A DNA stretch of 36,086 nt from Parvularculaceae bacterium (GTDB lineage: Bacteria > Pseudomonadota > Alphaproteobacteria > Caulobacterales > Parvularculaceae): positions 89,619 through 125,704 of the forward strand of contig JAGRDS010000005.1 in assembly GCA_020446945.1 (NCBI GenBank). Direction: 5' to 3'. Position 1 is the first letter of the stretch. Each line of letters opens with the position of its first letter. This document shows positions 1 to 8,774 of the stretch, piece after piece. Below the pieces are notes generated by a model. It worked only from the letters and a program-made list of their open reading frames with translations, was not told the origin of the DNA and made no database searches. The translations under genes and the position numbers were made by a program.

Positions 1-1263
1 CGCGGCACCGACATCCAGCTTGGCGGAAGCGTAGACAAACAGATTCTCGACAGCCTCGAAGAGGGCGACGAGGAAGAGACAATCAAGAACAAGCGCGCCG
101 CGATCGAGGCGCGCGTCGCCGAAGACAAGAAAAAAGCGCTCGAAGCGGGCGGGCTATACGTTCTCGGCACCGAGCGTCACGAAAGCCGGCGCATCGACAA
201 CCAGCTTCGCGGACGTTCGGGCCGTCAGGGCGATCCCGGCGCGACGAAATTCTATCTCTCGCTCGAAGACGACCTGATGCGCATTTTCGGCGACGGCATG
301 GAGAAGATGCTGAAACGTTTCGGCATCAAGCCGGATGAATCGATCGAACACCCATGGTTCACCAAGGCGGTCGAGACGGCGCAAAAGAAAGTCGAACAGC
401 GCAACTACGACATTCGCAAAAACCTTTTGAAGTTCGATGACGTCATCAACGACCAGCGCAAGGCGATCTACGACCAGCGCAAGGAATTCATGGCCGCATC
501 GGAAGTCGACGACATCGTCGCCGACATGCGCGATCAGCTTGTAAACGATCTCGTCGCCGAACACATTCCGCCGAAATCCTACGCCGAACAATGGGACGTC
601 GAGGGGCTGTCGAAGAAGCTCGAAGACATTTTCGGCCGCTCGTTCCCGGTCGCGGACTGGGCCCGCGAAGAAGGCGTCGCCGATAATGAGATCGCAGAGA
701 AGCTGACCGCGGCCGTCACCGACCACGCCGCCAAACGCGCCGCCGAAATCGGTCCCGACGTCATGCGCCGGATCGAAAAGTCGATCCTTCTGCATGTTCT
801 CGACGGCAATTGGCGCGAACATCTCCAGATGCTCGATCATTTGCGGTCCGTCGTCTGGATGCGCGGTCATGCGCAACGCGATCCGATCAATGAATTCAAG
901 ACCGAAGCTTTCGCGCTGTTTGAATCGCTCCTTGACGGGCTGCGCCGCGATGTGACGCGCATGCTGATGCGCATCCAGATCCAGCGCCCGGAAGACGCCG
1001 CCCCGCAGCCGCAGACGCCGCGCCGCATGGTCGAAAGCCACGCAAATCCCCAGACCGGCGAGAACGAAGTTGCGCTGGCGGAAGCGGCGGCGCGCCAGCG
1101 CGGCAAGCGCGGCGCCTCGGCCGGCATCGGCACGATGACCGGTTTTGCGCGTGCGCAGGGCGTCGACGTCACGAAGCCGGAAACATGGGGAACGGTTCCG
1201 CGCAACGCGCCCTGCCCCTGCGGTTCGGGCCTTAAATACAAAGCCTGCCACGGCAAGATCTGA
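1..1263 (+). CDS. secA: Protein translocase ATPase SecA (3' part)
   Basis: SecA is the cytoplasmic ATPase that drives unfolded preproteins through the SecYEG channel. The frame is open from base 1, so the N-terminal half lies outside the window and about 420 C-terminal residues are seen. It opens with RGTDIQLGG and continues through QLRGRSGRQGDPG, the end of the second nucleotide-binding fold. The helical scaffold and wing regions follow (DDVINDQRKAIYDQR, HLQMLDHLRSVVWMRGHAQR). The last 20 residues carry the SEC-C zinc motif CPCGSG..YK.CHG, which binds SecB and ribosomes. The stop is at 1261-1263. No terminator is obvious before the next gene, 56 bases downstream on the same strand. A long open frame on the opposite strand is a GC-skew shadow. 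Identification is secure. Confidence 0.97.
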   Translation, partial: RGTDIQLGGSVDKQILDSLEEGDEEETIKNKRAAIEARVAEDKKKALEAGGLYVLGTERHESRRIDNQLRGRSGRQGDPGATKFYLSLEDDLMRIFGDGMEKMLKRFGIKPDESIEHPWFTKAVETAQKKVEQRNYDIRKNLLKFDDVINDQRKAIYDQRKEFMAASEVDDIVADMRDQLVNDLVAEHIPPKSYAEQWDVEGLSKKLEDIFGRSFPVADWAREEGVADNEIAEKLTAAVTDHAAKRAAEIGPDVMRRIEKSILLHVLDGNWREHLQMLDHLRSVVWMRGHAQRDPINEFKTEAFALFESLLDGLRRDVTRMLMRIQIQRPEDAAPQPQTPRRMVESHANPQTGENEVALAEAAARQRGKRGASAGIGTMTGFARAQGVDVTKPETWGTVPRNAPCPCGSGLKYKACHGKI

Positions 1264-1319
1264 CGCGGATTGCCCCCGGCCGCGCGGCGCAGCAAAATCG
1301 CGGCCCAGGAGGTCGCGCC

Positions 1320-3113
1320 ATGCGAAAGCTGACCGTCGCCGTCCTTTTTTTCGCCGCCGCATGCGTCCTCGCCGCCTGCGGGAAGATGACCGGCTCCTCG
1401 CGCGCGCGACCGGGAGACGGCGCCGTTATCTTTCAGGCGACGATCATCACGATGGACCCCGCGCGTCCGAGCGCCGGCGCCGTCGCGGTGAAGGACGGGA
1501 AAATACTCGCCGTCGGCGATGTGAACGACCTTGTAGAGGCGTATTCAGGCGCAAGGGTCGATGAAATATTCCTGCGAAAAACGATCCTGCCGGGGTTCAT
1601 CGATCCTCATATCCACATGACGCTGTCATCCTTGATGTATGCGACAGCGATGGCGCCGCCCTGGCCGGTCGCCGGCGCGAACGCGGCGATAGAGGGGTAT
1701 CCCGACCGCGCATCGTTTTTGCAACGCCTTATCGAACTCGATGCGCGGGCGCCGCTCGGCGAAAGCGGCGCGGCGCCGCTTGTCGTTTACGGCTTTCACA
1801 ATCTCGTCCACGGCGAACTGACGCGCGCTGATCTCGACGCCGTGACGACCGCGCGCCCCTTGATCGTCTGGCATTATTCCGGCCATGATTTTTACCTCAA
1901 TTCAAAAGCGATCGAATGGGCGAACATCACCGGCGATCTGCACGCGAAATTTGAAGGCGTCGACATAGATGAAAACGGCGAGCCGACGGGGCGCGTTTTC
2001 GAGGATGCCGCGCCCTATCTTATGCAAACGCTCGGCCCTATTCTTCTTGATCCGGCGCGCGTTTCCGAAGGGCTTGTCCGCTTGTCGCAATTGTTGCGTT
2101 CGGGCGGCGTTACAACCGTCGCCGATCTCGGTTATGGTTTGTTCGGGCTTGCGTTTGAGAACGCGAACATTTCCCGCGACTGGGTGTCGCCCGATCATTC
2201 CGGCTACAGACTATATCTGGTTCCCGAAAGCCGCGCATTCGAAAGCGCGTTCGGCGCCGATCGCGTTCAGGCGATTCTCGACATGGCGTCGGGGAAGATC
2301 TCCGCGCCGGCGCCGGTTCTGAAACAGGTGAAGTTCTTCACCGACGGCGCCTTTTATTCACAGACGATGCGCCTTTCCGATCCCGGCTATCTTGAAGGCG
2401 GCGCGAAGGGAACGAAGGGCCTGTGGGTTTTAAAGCCCGGCGAGATCGCCGAAACGATCAGACCTTACTGGGATGGCGGGCTTGGCGTTCATATTCACTC
2501 GAACGGCGATGAGGCGCAGGACGCAACGCTCGATGCGCTTGAAACGCTGCGCGCCCGCGCGCAATCCACGCAGAAATCCATCAACTCTCGCTCCGCGGAT
2601 GCGCGCTTCGTTATCGAACATGCGGGGCTATTTTCGCCGGATCAGGTTGAACGCGCCGGCGCGCTCGATGCGACGATATCCGCGGCGAGCCACTATGTTT
2701 TCTATCTCGGCGAAGCTTTTCAGGGCGCTCTTGGCGAAACGCGGGGCCGGTGGATCACGCCGCTCGCGTCGCTATCGGCGGCGGGGATGCGCGTCGCGTT
2801 GCATTCCGACGCTCCGCTCGCCCCGCCTTCGCCCTTGCGCGCGGCGAGCGCGCATTTGACGCGCGCAACGCGCGAGGGCGGCGTTTTGACGCCGTCCGAA
2901 CGCCTTTCGCCGGCCGAAGCGCTCGAAGCGATTACGATCGACGCGGCCTACGCGCTCGGCCTTGAAAACGAAATCGGCTCTATCGCGCCCGGCAAACGCG
3001 CCGACTTCACAATACTGAATTCCAACCCGCTGGCGACCGCCGGCGAAAACTGGGGCGCAATCGGCGTCTGGGGCGTCGTTCTGGGCGGCGAAAAGCGGCC
3101 ATTGGCGCAATGA
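1320..3113 (+). CDS. Amidohydrolase-family lipoprotein (YtcJ-like)
   Basis: A 597-residue metal-dependent hydrolase of the amidohydrolase 3 (YtcJ-like) family. The N-terminus is a lipoprotein signal: positive MRK, a hydrophobic stretch, then lipobox L-A-A-C with Cys20. It is therefore probably anchored in the periplasm. The metal-binding HxH is at about residues 97-99 in GFIDPHIHM. Other family features are KFFTDGAF (carbamylatable Lys region), VHIHSNGD, VIEHAG, HSDAP, and the C-terminal IAPGKRADFTIL of the small beta domain. Length is typical. The start is supported by a strong AGGAGGT ribosome site 7 bases upstream. It sits 56 bases after secA, but a functional link is not known. Members of this family hydrolyse amides, cyclic imides or related bonds; the substrate cannot be predicted here. 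Confidence 0.9.
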   Translation: MRKLTVAVLFFAAACVLAACGKMTGSSRARPGDGAVIFQATIITMDPARPSAGAVAVKDGKILAVGDVNDLVEAYSGARVDEIFLRKTILPGFIDPHIHMTLSSLMYATAMAPPWPVAGANAAIEGYPDRASFLQRLIELDARAPLGESGAAPLVVYGFHNLVHGELTRADLDAVTTARPLIVWHYSGHDFYLNSKAIEWANITGDLHAKFEGVDIDENGEPTGRVFEDAAPYLMQTLGPILLDPARVSEGLVRLSQLLRSGGVTTVADLGYGLFGLAFENANISRDWVSPDHSGYRLYLVPESRAFESAFGADRVQAILDMASGKISAPAPVLKQVKFFTDGAFYSQTMRLSDPGYLEGGAKGTKGLWVLKPGEIAETIRPYWDGGLGVHIHSNGDEAQDATLDALETLRARAQSTQKSINSRSADARFVIEHAGLFSPDQVERAGALDATISAASHYVFYLGEAFQGALGETRGRWITPLASLSAAGMRVALHSDAPLAPPSPLRAASAHLTRATREGGVLTPSERLSPAEALEAITIDAAYALGLENEIGSIAPGKRADFTILNSNPLATAGENWGAIGVWGVVLGGEKRPLAQ

Positions 3114-3552
3114 GTTTGCACGTAAGTCTTCCCGCGCCGGCGGTGCGCGGGCGGGCCGTTCAAAAGGCGCCCGCGCAGGTTGAACGTCCGCCTACGGAAT
3201 ACCTGATTGCGGTAATGAAAATTGAACGATCCTGCTACGAAATTCTCGGCGGCGATTCGCGTTAACCACGATTTTTCATTAACCATATAGCGCGTTGTTT
3301 TCGGCGGGATAAAAAAACTTATCCCCCTACTTGTCCCCCGGGTTATCCCCCTACTTATCCCCCACCTTATCCCCCTGTTTATCCAACACCCTTTCCGGCG
3401 CGGTTATCATCCTGGTCGCCGGATCGAAAAGGCCGGCGCCGCCAGCGCCGCCCTGACCGGTCTCGCCGGAATTCACCCCGCGCCCCGGCCGGGGAAACGA
3501 CGCTGGCGCGCATGACGAAACAGAGTATGTAGAAGCGCCGAAAGGACCATCC
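3114..3552. promoter_or_regulatory. 439-base intergenic region upstream of uppP with CtrA-like and GANTC motifs
   Basis: No credible gene is present. GATTC (3254-3258) fits the CcrM methylation site GANTC. TTAAC at 3262-3266 and TTAACCAT at 3279-3286 match the CtrA half-site known from Caulobacter relatives, although the spacing is not the classical TTAA-N7-TTAA. These motifs lie just before the tandem repeat at 3319-3384. The rest is GC-rich with no clear sigma-70 promoter. Assigning the motifs to CtrA or CcrM is inference, since short motifs occur by chance. Confidence 0.4.
3319..3384. repeat. 12-bp tandem repeat, TTATCCCCC units
   Basis: About five to six imperfect copies of TTATCCCCCTAC occur head to tail. 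The cores read TTATCCCCC, TTGTCCCCC, TTATCCCCC, TTATCCCCC and TTATCCCCC, and the array ends in TTTATCCAAC. The period is 12 bases except at the CCCGGG junction. Each unit matches 7 of 9 bases of the DnaA-box consensus TTATCCACA. The array is non-coding in all frames apart from a short antisense open frame interrupted by TAG in every unit. It lies about 170 bases before uppP. Confidence 0.8.
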
Positions 3553-4362
3553 ATGCCGCTTATTCAGCTTATCGTTCTGGCGATTGTGCAGGGCGTTACG
3601 GAATTCCTGCCGATTTCTTCTTCGGCGCATCTGATACTCGCCCCGCTTGTCGCTGACGGTTGGGCCGATCAGGGACCGCTGATCGACGTCGCCGCGCATA
3701 TCGGCACGCTTTTCGCCGTCCTTCTTTATTTCAGGCGCGAGACCGCGATGCTCTGGCGCGGCGGCGTGGATTTCGCGCGCGCCCGCGTCTCCGCCGACCG
3801 GCGCTTGTTCATCCTGCTCGCTTCGGCGACCGTTCCGATTGTTCTCGTTGCGGCGGTTATCGTTTTGTCGGGGCTCGAAAGCGTAATGCGCTCGCCCTAT
3901 GTCATCGCAACGACGAGCATCGTGTTCGGTCTCGTTCTCTGGCACGCTGACCGCAGGCCGCAGGAAAAAACCGGCGTCACGATGATCGGCTGGCGCGAGG
4001 CGATGATGATAGGGCTCGCGCAATCGCTCGCCGTCATTCCGGGCACGAGCCGGTCGGGAATCACGATGACGGCGGCGCGCTATCTCGGCTGGTCGCGCCC
4101 TGAGGCGGCGCGGTTCTCGCTCCTTCTCGCCATTCCGGCGATTTCAGCGTTCGGCGCCTTTGCAACGCTGAGCCTTATAAAAGACGGCGCGGGCGCAACA
4201 CAGGAAGCGGCGCTGATCATCGGGGGGCTGTCTTTTCTCACCGCCTATCTGACGCTCGCGGTTTTCATGCGCGCGATCAAATCGATGAGCTTTACGCCGT
4301 TTGTCATTTACCGCGTGCTGCTCGGCGTCGCCCTGTTCGCCTTCGCCTCGCGCCTCGCCTGA
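3553..4362 (+). CDS. uppP: Undecaprenyl-diphosphatase UppP (BacA)
   Basis: A 269-residue integral membrane phosphatase that converts undecaprenyl diphosphate to the monophosphate. This recycles the lipid carrier for peptidoglycan and other envelope polymers. The two signature regions are present: GVTEFLPISSSAHL at residues 14-27 and PGTSRSGITMTAA near residue 160, which together hold the catalytic Glu, His, Ser and Arg residues. Several hydrophobic segments follow the family pattern, and the length is standard (about 265-275). The start ATG follows an AAAGGA ribosome site. The next gene begins within about 75 bases on the same strand. Loss or overexpression of this family affects bacitracin sensitivity. 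Confidence 0.96.
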   Translation: MPLIQLIVLAIVQGVTEFLPISSSAHLILAPLVADGWADQGPLIDVAAHIGTLFAVLLYFRRETAMLWRGGVDFARARVSADRRLFILLASATVPIVLVAAVIVLSGLESVMRSPYVIATTSIVFGLVLWHADRRPQEKTGVTMIGWREAMMIGLAQSLAVIPGTSRSGITMTAARYLGWSRPEAARFSLLLAIPAISAFGAFATLSLIKDGAGATQEAALIIGGLSFLTAYLTLAVFMRAIKSMSFTPFVIYRVLLGVALFAFASRLA

Positions 4363-4435
4363 CAGGATGAATGACAGACATGAATTTCAGCAGGGCGCGC
4401 CGGCGCAGGCTTCGCATCAGGAAAGACAGCGGGAA

Positions 4436-5425
4436 ATGAACGATCGACATGCGCCGAGCGCGGACGGCGTCAGACAGGCGGCGGAGATTTTGAACGGGGC
4501 GGCCATCGCGACGCCGCTACTTGAAAATGAATGGCTGAACGCGCGCGCCGGCGGGCGCATATTGATGAAAGCCGAAACGCTACAGCATGGCGGCTCATTC
4601 AAGTTTCGCGGCGCGATGACGCGCCTGTCGCGCCTGCCGGAGGCTGAACGCGCGCGCGGGATTATCGCCTGGTCGTCCGGCAATCACGCGCAGGGCGTCG
4701 CGCGCGCTGCAAAACTGTTCGGCGCGCGCGCCGTCATCGTCATGCCCGAAGACGCGCCCGCGTTCAAAGTCGCGCAGGTGAGAGCCTATGGCGGCGAGAT
4801 CGTTTTCTATGACCGTTATCGCGACGATCGCGAAGAAATCGCGCGGCGCATCGCGGCCGAGGACGCAATGGCGATCGCGCCGTCTTACGATCACCCGGAT
4901 ATTATCGAAGGCCAGGGAACGCTGGCGCTCGAAACCGTGAACGAGGCGGCCGCGCGCGGACTTTCGCTCGACGCCTTTATCGTCTGTTGCGGCGGCGGCG
5001 GCCTCACCTCCGGCTGCGCGACCATTCTCGAAGCGATCTCGCCGGCGACTGAAATCTTCATCGCCGAACCCGAAGGCTATGACGAGACCTGGGCGTCGAT
5101 CAGGGCCGGCCGGATCGTAAAGGCGGACATCTCCAAAAAGACGATCTGCGACGCGCTGGCGACGCCGGCGCCCGGCGCGATCACGTTCGAGATCATGCGC
5201 CGCCTCGTTAAGGGCGGATTTACGCTGTCCGACGCCGAAGTCGAAGAGGCGCTCGCCTGGGCGTTCAAATATCTCAAACTCGTTCTCGAACCTGGCGGCG
5301 CGATCGCGCTCGCGGCCGTTTACCACCGGAAAATCAGGGCGCAAGGGCGCACCATCGCACTCACCCTGTCGGGCGGAAACGTCGATCCGGGGCTTTTCGC
5401 CGACATTCTGGCCCGCCATGGTTGA
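4436..5425 (+). CDS. PLP-dependent serine/threonine dehydratase family protein
   Basis: A fold-type II PLP enzyme of 329 residues, like catabolic threonine dehydratase, serine racemase or threo-3-hydroxyaspartate ammonia-lyase. Key elements are SFKFRGA with the PLP Lys at about residue 56, SSGNHAQGVA (substrate and cofactor loop), the phosphate-binding CGGGGLTSG, and LSGGNVD near the C-terminus. It lacks the C-terminal ACT regulatory domain of biosynthetic IlvA, so catabolic or racemase activity is likelier. Two in-frame ATGs (4367 and 4436) both begin Met-Asn-Asp-Arg-His. I prefer 4436, because conserved sequence begins soon after and AGGAAAG lies upstream. The 4367 start would add a low-complexity 23-residue leader. 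The exact substrate is uncertain. Confidence 0.88.
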   Translation: MNDRHAPSADGVRQAAEILNGAAIATPLLENEWLNARAGGRILMKAETLQHGGSFKFRGAMTRLSRLPEAERARGIIAWSSGNHAQGVARAAKLFGARAVIVMPEDAPAFKVAQVRAYGGEIVFYDRYRDDREEIARRIAAEDAMAIAPSYDHPDIIEGQGTLALETVNEAAARGLSLDAFIVCCGGGGLTSGCATILEAISPATEIFIAEPEGYDETWASIRAGRIVKADISKKTICDALATPAPGAITFEIMRRLVKGGFTLSDAEVEEALAWAFKYLKLVLEPGGAIALAAVYHRKIRAQGRTIALTLSGGNVDPGLFADILARHG

Positions 5426-5594
5426 GCTTCGCCGGAAAATAGCCGTCATTCCTTCATTGAAATGTTATAAAGTAGCCCTACGTGGTTAATCGGGCCGGCA
5501 GGCTTCGGACGGCGTTTTCACCGTTTGATAGCCAATCTGTGGCCTGATGACGCCTGGCGGGGACTTGCCCCAGGGTGAACGGAGGCGTTGGCCT

Positions 5595-5894
5595 ATGGCC
5601 AATGAAAACGAAACGAACAGATTTGCGGATCGCTCCAGGCGCGAGGCGCCGTCGACGCGCGAACTGGCCGAACTCGGCGGCAAGAAGCTCGTCTATGTGC
5701 GCACTGTACTCGCCTGCGAAGTCCTCGACGATCTCGTTGATGACGATACCGGCGCGGTGATCGATATTCCCGGCGACACGACGCTCTATTCAGTCCATTC
5801 CGGCGACGGGCAGCGCATCGCGCTTGTCGGCGATCGCGCGCTCGCATTCGCCGCCGCGCGCCAGCACGAGATGAATCCGGTCAGCGTACACTGA
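5595..5894 (+). CDS. DUF1150 family protein
   Basis: A small protein of 99 residues. The sequence around LGGKKLVYVRTV, then TLYSVHSGDGQRIALVGDRALAFAAARQ, fits DUF1150, a short alphaproteobacterial family of unknown function. The start is fixed by GGAGG at 5581-5585, nine bases before ATG 5595; a longer open frame exists upstream without such a site. It has no signal peptide or membrane segment, so it is probably cytosolic. It converges on ptsN, leaving 55 bases between stops. Proximity to the rpoN-hpf-ptsN block is, as I recall, common in alphaproteobacteria, but no function follows from it. Confidence 0.8.
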   Translation: MANENETNRFADRSRREAPSTRELAELGGKKLVYVRTVLACEVLDDLVDDDTGAVIDIPGDTTLYSVHSGDGQRIALVGDRALAFAAARQHEMNPVSVH

Positions 5895-5949
5895 GCGAAT
5901 TTCCGAACGGCGCAAACGCTCGCGATTGTAAACTACAGAATTAAAAGCC

Positions 5950-6417
5950 TCAGGCGGCCGCGTTCGATTGCGCCGTATCGGCGGCGATTGCAAACAGCGC
6001 CTCGGTCGTCTCGGCGCCGCGCAACGCCTCGCGCACGCGCTCATCGCGCAGCAGGCGCGATACTTTGGCGAGCGCCTTGAGATGCGCGGCCGTCGCGTCT
6101 GCAGGCGCCAGCAGCACGAAAATGATATCGACGGGCTGATCGTCCACCGATTCAAAATCGACCGGCTGATGGAGCTTTGCGAGGAGACCGACGATTTCGC
6201 CGACCCCGTCGATCTTGCCGTGCGGAATGGCGACGCCGCGCCCGACGCCCGTCGAACCCAGTTGCTCGCGATCCATCAAAGCCTGGCGGATCTGTGCGGC
6301 CGGCGTCCCCGTCAGTTGGGACGCCTTGTCCGAAAGCAACGCCAGCGCCTCGCGCTTGCAGCTTGCGTGAAGGTTAAGGACGACGCCTTCTGGGGAAAGG
6401 AACTCTGAAAGGCCCAT
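5950..6417 (-). CDS. ptsN: PTS-Ntr EIIA component PtsN
   Basis: A 155-residue EIIA-like protein of the nitrogen phosphotransferase system. It is phosphorylated by NPr and regulates potassium transport, stress and metabolism by protein contacts rather than by sugar uptake. The phospho-acceptor His lies in GVAIPHGKI, about residue 68. LGSTGVGRG precedes it, and PVDIIFVLLAPADATAAHLKAL is the conserved core. A TTG start 15 bases upstream is possible, but ATG 6417 with AGGA just ahead fits homologues, which begin near L-S-E-F-L-S-P. It is the last gene of the lpt-rpoN-hpf-ptsN block; the gene before it ends at 6533, 115 bases upstream. Confidence 0.94.
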   Translation of the reverse strand: MGLSEFLSPEGVVLNLHASCKREALALLSDKASQLTGTPAAQIRQALMDREQLGSTGVGRGVAIPHGKIDGVGEIVGLLAKLHQPVDFESVDDQPVDIIFVLLAPADATAAHLKALAKVSRLLRDERVREALRGAETTEALFAIAADTAQSNAAA

Positions 6418-6532
6418 AAATCCTGCGGTCAATCGCTACGCCCGCCCCCTTGCAAGAAACGGGTCGGGCCGGGCGCGGAACCGAAGCGCTCCACAATGCC
6501 GGGGGGGGCGATAGCCCCTCTCAGGCCGAAGA

Positions 6533-7108
6533 TCAAGGCGCCGGATCGATCCAGCCGATATGGCCGTCATGGCGGCGATAGACGACGTTCAGGCGTCCGT
6601 GAGCGGCGTTCTTGAATATGACGGCCGGGCTTTCGGCGAGATCGAGCTGCATCACGGCCGCGCCGACAGTCATTTCCCGCAAGGCGGTCTGTTTTTCCGC
6701 CACTACAACCGGGGTCGGGTCGCCTTCCTCGCCGTCGCCTTCCCCCTCCTCAGGCAGCGGAGCGAGGGTGTAATAGGCTGCGGGTTCGGCCGGCATCGGT
6801 CCCTTGCCGTCGGCGTGGTGGTTCTTGAGCCTGCGTTTATACCGGCGAACACGCTTTTCGAGCTTTTCAAGCGCGGCGTCGAAGGCGCCGTAGGCATCGC
6901 CCCCTTCTGCGCGCGCGGCGAGAAACACGCCCGAATCAAGATGCGCCGTCATCTCGCATTCAACGCTGCGCCGTTCGCGGTTGAAGGTGACAAAAGCCTC
7001 GGCGCCGCGGCCGAAATATTTTTTTACGCCCTCGGTAAGTTGGTCGGTCACATGCGACTGAAGCGCATCGCCTAACTCGATATTCTTTCCGCTGACCTGG
7101 ACGTTCAT
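6533..7108 (-). CDS. hpf: Long-form ribosome hibernation promoting factor
   Basis: A 191-residue long-form HPF (YhbH/RaiA family). These proteins bind the 30S decoding site in stationary phase and dimerise 70S ribosomes into inactive 100S particles. The N-terminal domain (residues 1-95) begins MNVQVSGKNIELGDALQ and has FVTFNRERRSVECEM and the basic KRVRRYKRRLKNHH. After a Gly/Glu/Pro-rich linker, the C-terminal dimerisation domain contains ALREMTVGAAVMQLDL and NVVYRRHDGHIGWIDP. The start has a GGAGG ribosome site. Lying next to rpoN and ptsN is the classic proteobacterial arrangement. A possible separate promoter lies at 7158-7187. Confidence 0.95.
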   Translation of the reverse strand: MNVQVSGKNIELGDALQSHVTDQLTEGVKKYFGRGAEAFVTFNRERRSVECEMTAHLDSGVFLAARAEGGDAYGAFDAALEKLEKRVRRYKRRLKNHHADGKGPMPAEPAAYYTLAPLPEEGEGDGEEGDPTPVVVAEKQTALREMTVGAAVMQLDLAESPAVIFKNAAHGRLNVVYRRHDGHIGWIDPAP

Positions 7109-7157
7109 GTGGGCCTCCGTAGGAAATCCAGCCGCCGAAGCGGACCGGCCAATTGAT

Positions 7158-7187
7158 CTTATATCGGGTCTCGGCGGAGGAAATCAA
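7158..7187 (-). promoter_or_regulatory. Possible sigma-70 promoter for hpf
   Basis: On the minus strand a TTGATT -35 (7187-7182) and a TATAAG -10 (7163-7158) are separated by 18 bases, about 50 bases before the hpf start codon. The fit is fair. Transcription read through from rpoN is also possible. Confidence 0.35.
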
Positions 7188-7236
7188 AGCCCTGACAGGC
7201 CGCAAAACCGCTCGCCGGAAACCAGCCGCAAGCGCG

Positions 7237-8754
7237 CTATATCGCCTGGCGCAGATGAGCGCGCCGACGCTGAACGGAGGACATAATATTCATTGTCTCC
7301 CGATATTTGGCGACCGTCCGGCGCGCAATATCCACACCCTCGCCGCGAAGTATTTCGACAATCCGGTCATCCGAAAGGATGTCGTCAACAGTTTCATTTT
7401 CTATAAGTTCTTTTATCCGGAAACGAACCGCTTCCGCCGAATGCGCCTCGCCGCCTTCGCTGGAGGCGATCGATGCAGTGAAAAAATATTTCAGTTCGAA
7501 TATGCCGCGCGGCGTCGCGATATATTTATTCGCTGTCACGCGCGAAACAGTCGATTCGTGCATCGAGATCGCATCAGCGACCGCGCGCAAATTCAACGGC
7601 CTTAGATGCTTGACGCCGTAAATGAGAAAAGCGTCCTGCTGGCGGACGATTTCGCTCGCCACTTTCAATATCGTCCGGGCGCGCTGGTCGAGACTCTTCA
7701 CCAGCCAGTTCGCATTGGCGAATTGCTCGCTGACAAACAGCGTGTCTTCTTCGCGGCATTTCGCTTTGGAAACGGAAGTATAGTAAACCCGGTTGACAAG
7801 AACCTTGGGCAAGGTCTCGGAATTGAGCTCGATTTTCCAGCCGCCGTCGGCCGCTTTTTTCACAACGACATCAGGCGTGACGATCTGGACAGGGTCGGAA
7901 CCGAAAGCGTAACCCGGCTTGGGATTTAGCGCCCGCACTTCCGCGATCATGTCGCGAATGTCTTCTTCATCCGCGCCGGTCGCGCGAATGAGGCCCTTAA
8001 GATCGCCCTTGGCCAACAGCTCTAGATTGTCGATGAACGATTTCATCGCCGGGTCCAGGCGGTCGCAATCTCTCAATTGAATGGACAGGCATTCCTTGAG
8101 ATCGCGGGCGCCGACGCCGGACGGATCGAATGTCTGAATGAGCTTCAGCGTCCGTTCGACATCCTTCGCATCGGCCCCCAGCCTGTCGGCGACGGTATCG
8201 ACCCCGTCGCGCAAATAGCCGGCTTCATCGATAAGATCGATCAGATAGGCGCCGATAAATACGCTCTGGTCGTCCCGCGTCGCCACATGAAGCTGTTCGG
8301 TCAAATGCTCCCAAAGTGAAATTTCACGGCTGAGCGTTTCGCCGAATGCGCGATCGTCAGGAAACGACGCGCCGCCGCCCGAACCGACATTGGCCCATTC
8401 GCTGGCGCGGTATTCGCAATCGCCCTCGCCGGCCGCGCTTTCCTCCTGCGGCGCATCGAGCGCATCGCTGGCCCTGGAACTGGCGGTTTCACTTTCAAGA
8501 TCGAGCGCGGCGCCGGATTGATCGCCCTGCGATGTTTCCGGCGCGTCTGGCGCATCCTCGCCGTGACGTTCGCCCGCGTCGGCGCCGTCCTGCTCGCCGG
8601 CGCGTTCGAGAAAAGGGTTTTCCTCAAGCTGCTGCTCGACGAATTCCGCCAGTTCCAGATTGGAAAGCTGCAACAGCTTGATCGCCTGCTGCAATTGCGG
8701 CGTCATAACGAGCTGTTGAGACTGTCTGAATTCCAATCTTGGAGCTAACGCCAC
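7237..8754 (-). CDS. rpoN: RNA polymerase sigma-54 factor RpoN
   Basis: A 505-residue sigma-54 factor, which directs RNA polymerase to -24/-12 promoters and needs AAA+ activators. Region I is the Gln/Leu-rich N-terminus (QSQQLVMTPQLQQAIKLLQL, residues 11-30). It is followed by an acidic linker of about 100 residues, then the core-binding and DNA-binding domains. The RpoN box ARRTVAKYRE lies near the C-terminus. The start codon is GTG at 8754. It follows lptB by 20 bases and precedes hpf, so co-transcription is likely. Because hpf and ptsN lie downstream, the block joins nitrogen and stress regulation to envelope biogenesis genes, as in other proteobacteria. Confidence 0.97.
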   Translation of the reverse strand: MALAPRLEFRQSQQLVMTPQLQQAIKLLQLSNLELAEFVEQQLEENPFLERAGEQDGADAGERHGEDAPDAPETSQGDQSGAALDLESETASSRASDALDAPQEESAAGEGDCEYRASEWANVGSGGGASFPDDRAFGETLSREISLWEHLTEQLHVATRDDQSVFIGAYLIDLIDEAGYLRDGVDTVADRLGADAKDVERTLKLIQTFDPSGVGARDLKECLSIQLRDCDRLDPAMKSFIDNLELLAKGDLKGLIRATGADEEDIRDMIAEVRALNPKPGYAFGSDPVQIVTPDVVVKKAADGGWKIELNSETLPKVLVNRVYYTSVSKAKCREEDTLFVSEQFANANWLVKSLDQRARTILKVASEIVRQQDAFLIYGVKHLRPLNLRAVADAISMHESTVSRVTANKYIATPRGIFELKYFFTASIASSEGGEAHSAEAVRFRIKELIENETVDDILSDDRIVEILRGEGVDIARRTVAKYRETMNIMSSVQRRRAHLRQAI

Positions 8755-8774
8755 GCGCCCCTGCCTCTCTCAAT

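Noticed and set aside
154..1362. 402-codon open frame antisense to secA
   Set aside because: Shadow of secA produced by GC-rich third positions; its translation is Arg/Ala-rich with no domain.
3351..3554. Minus-strand open frame reading through part of the tandem repeat
   Set aside because: Repeat-derived Asp-Lys-Val-Gly end with TAG in the repeat unit; no support as a gene.
6501..6508. Run of eight G between hpf and ptsN
   Set aside because: It is non-coding, so it would not shift a frame; may be a slippage or sequencing-sensitive site only.
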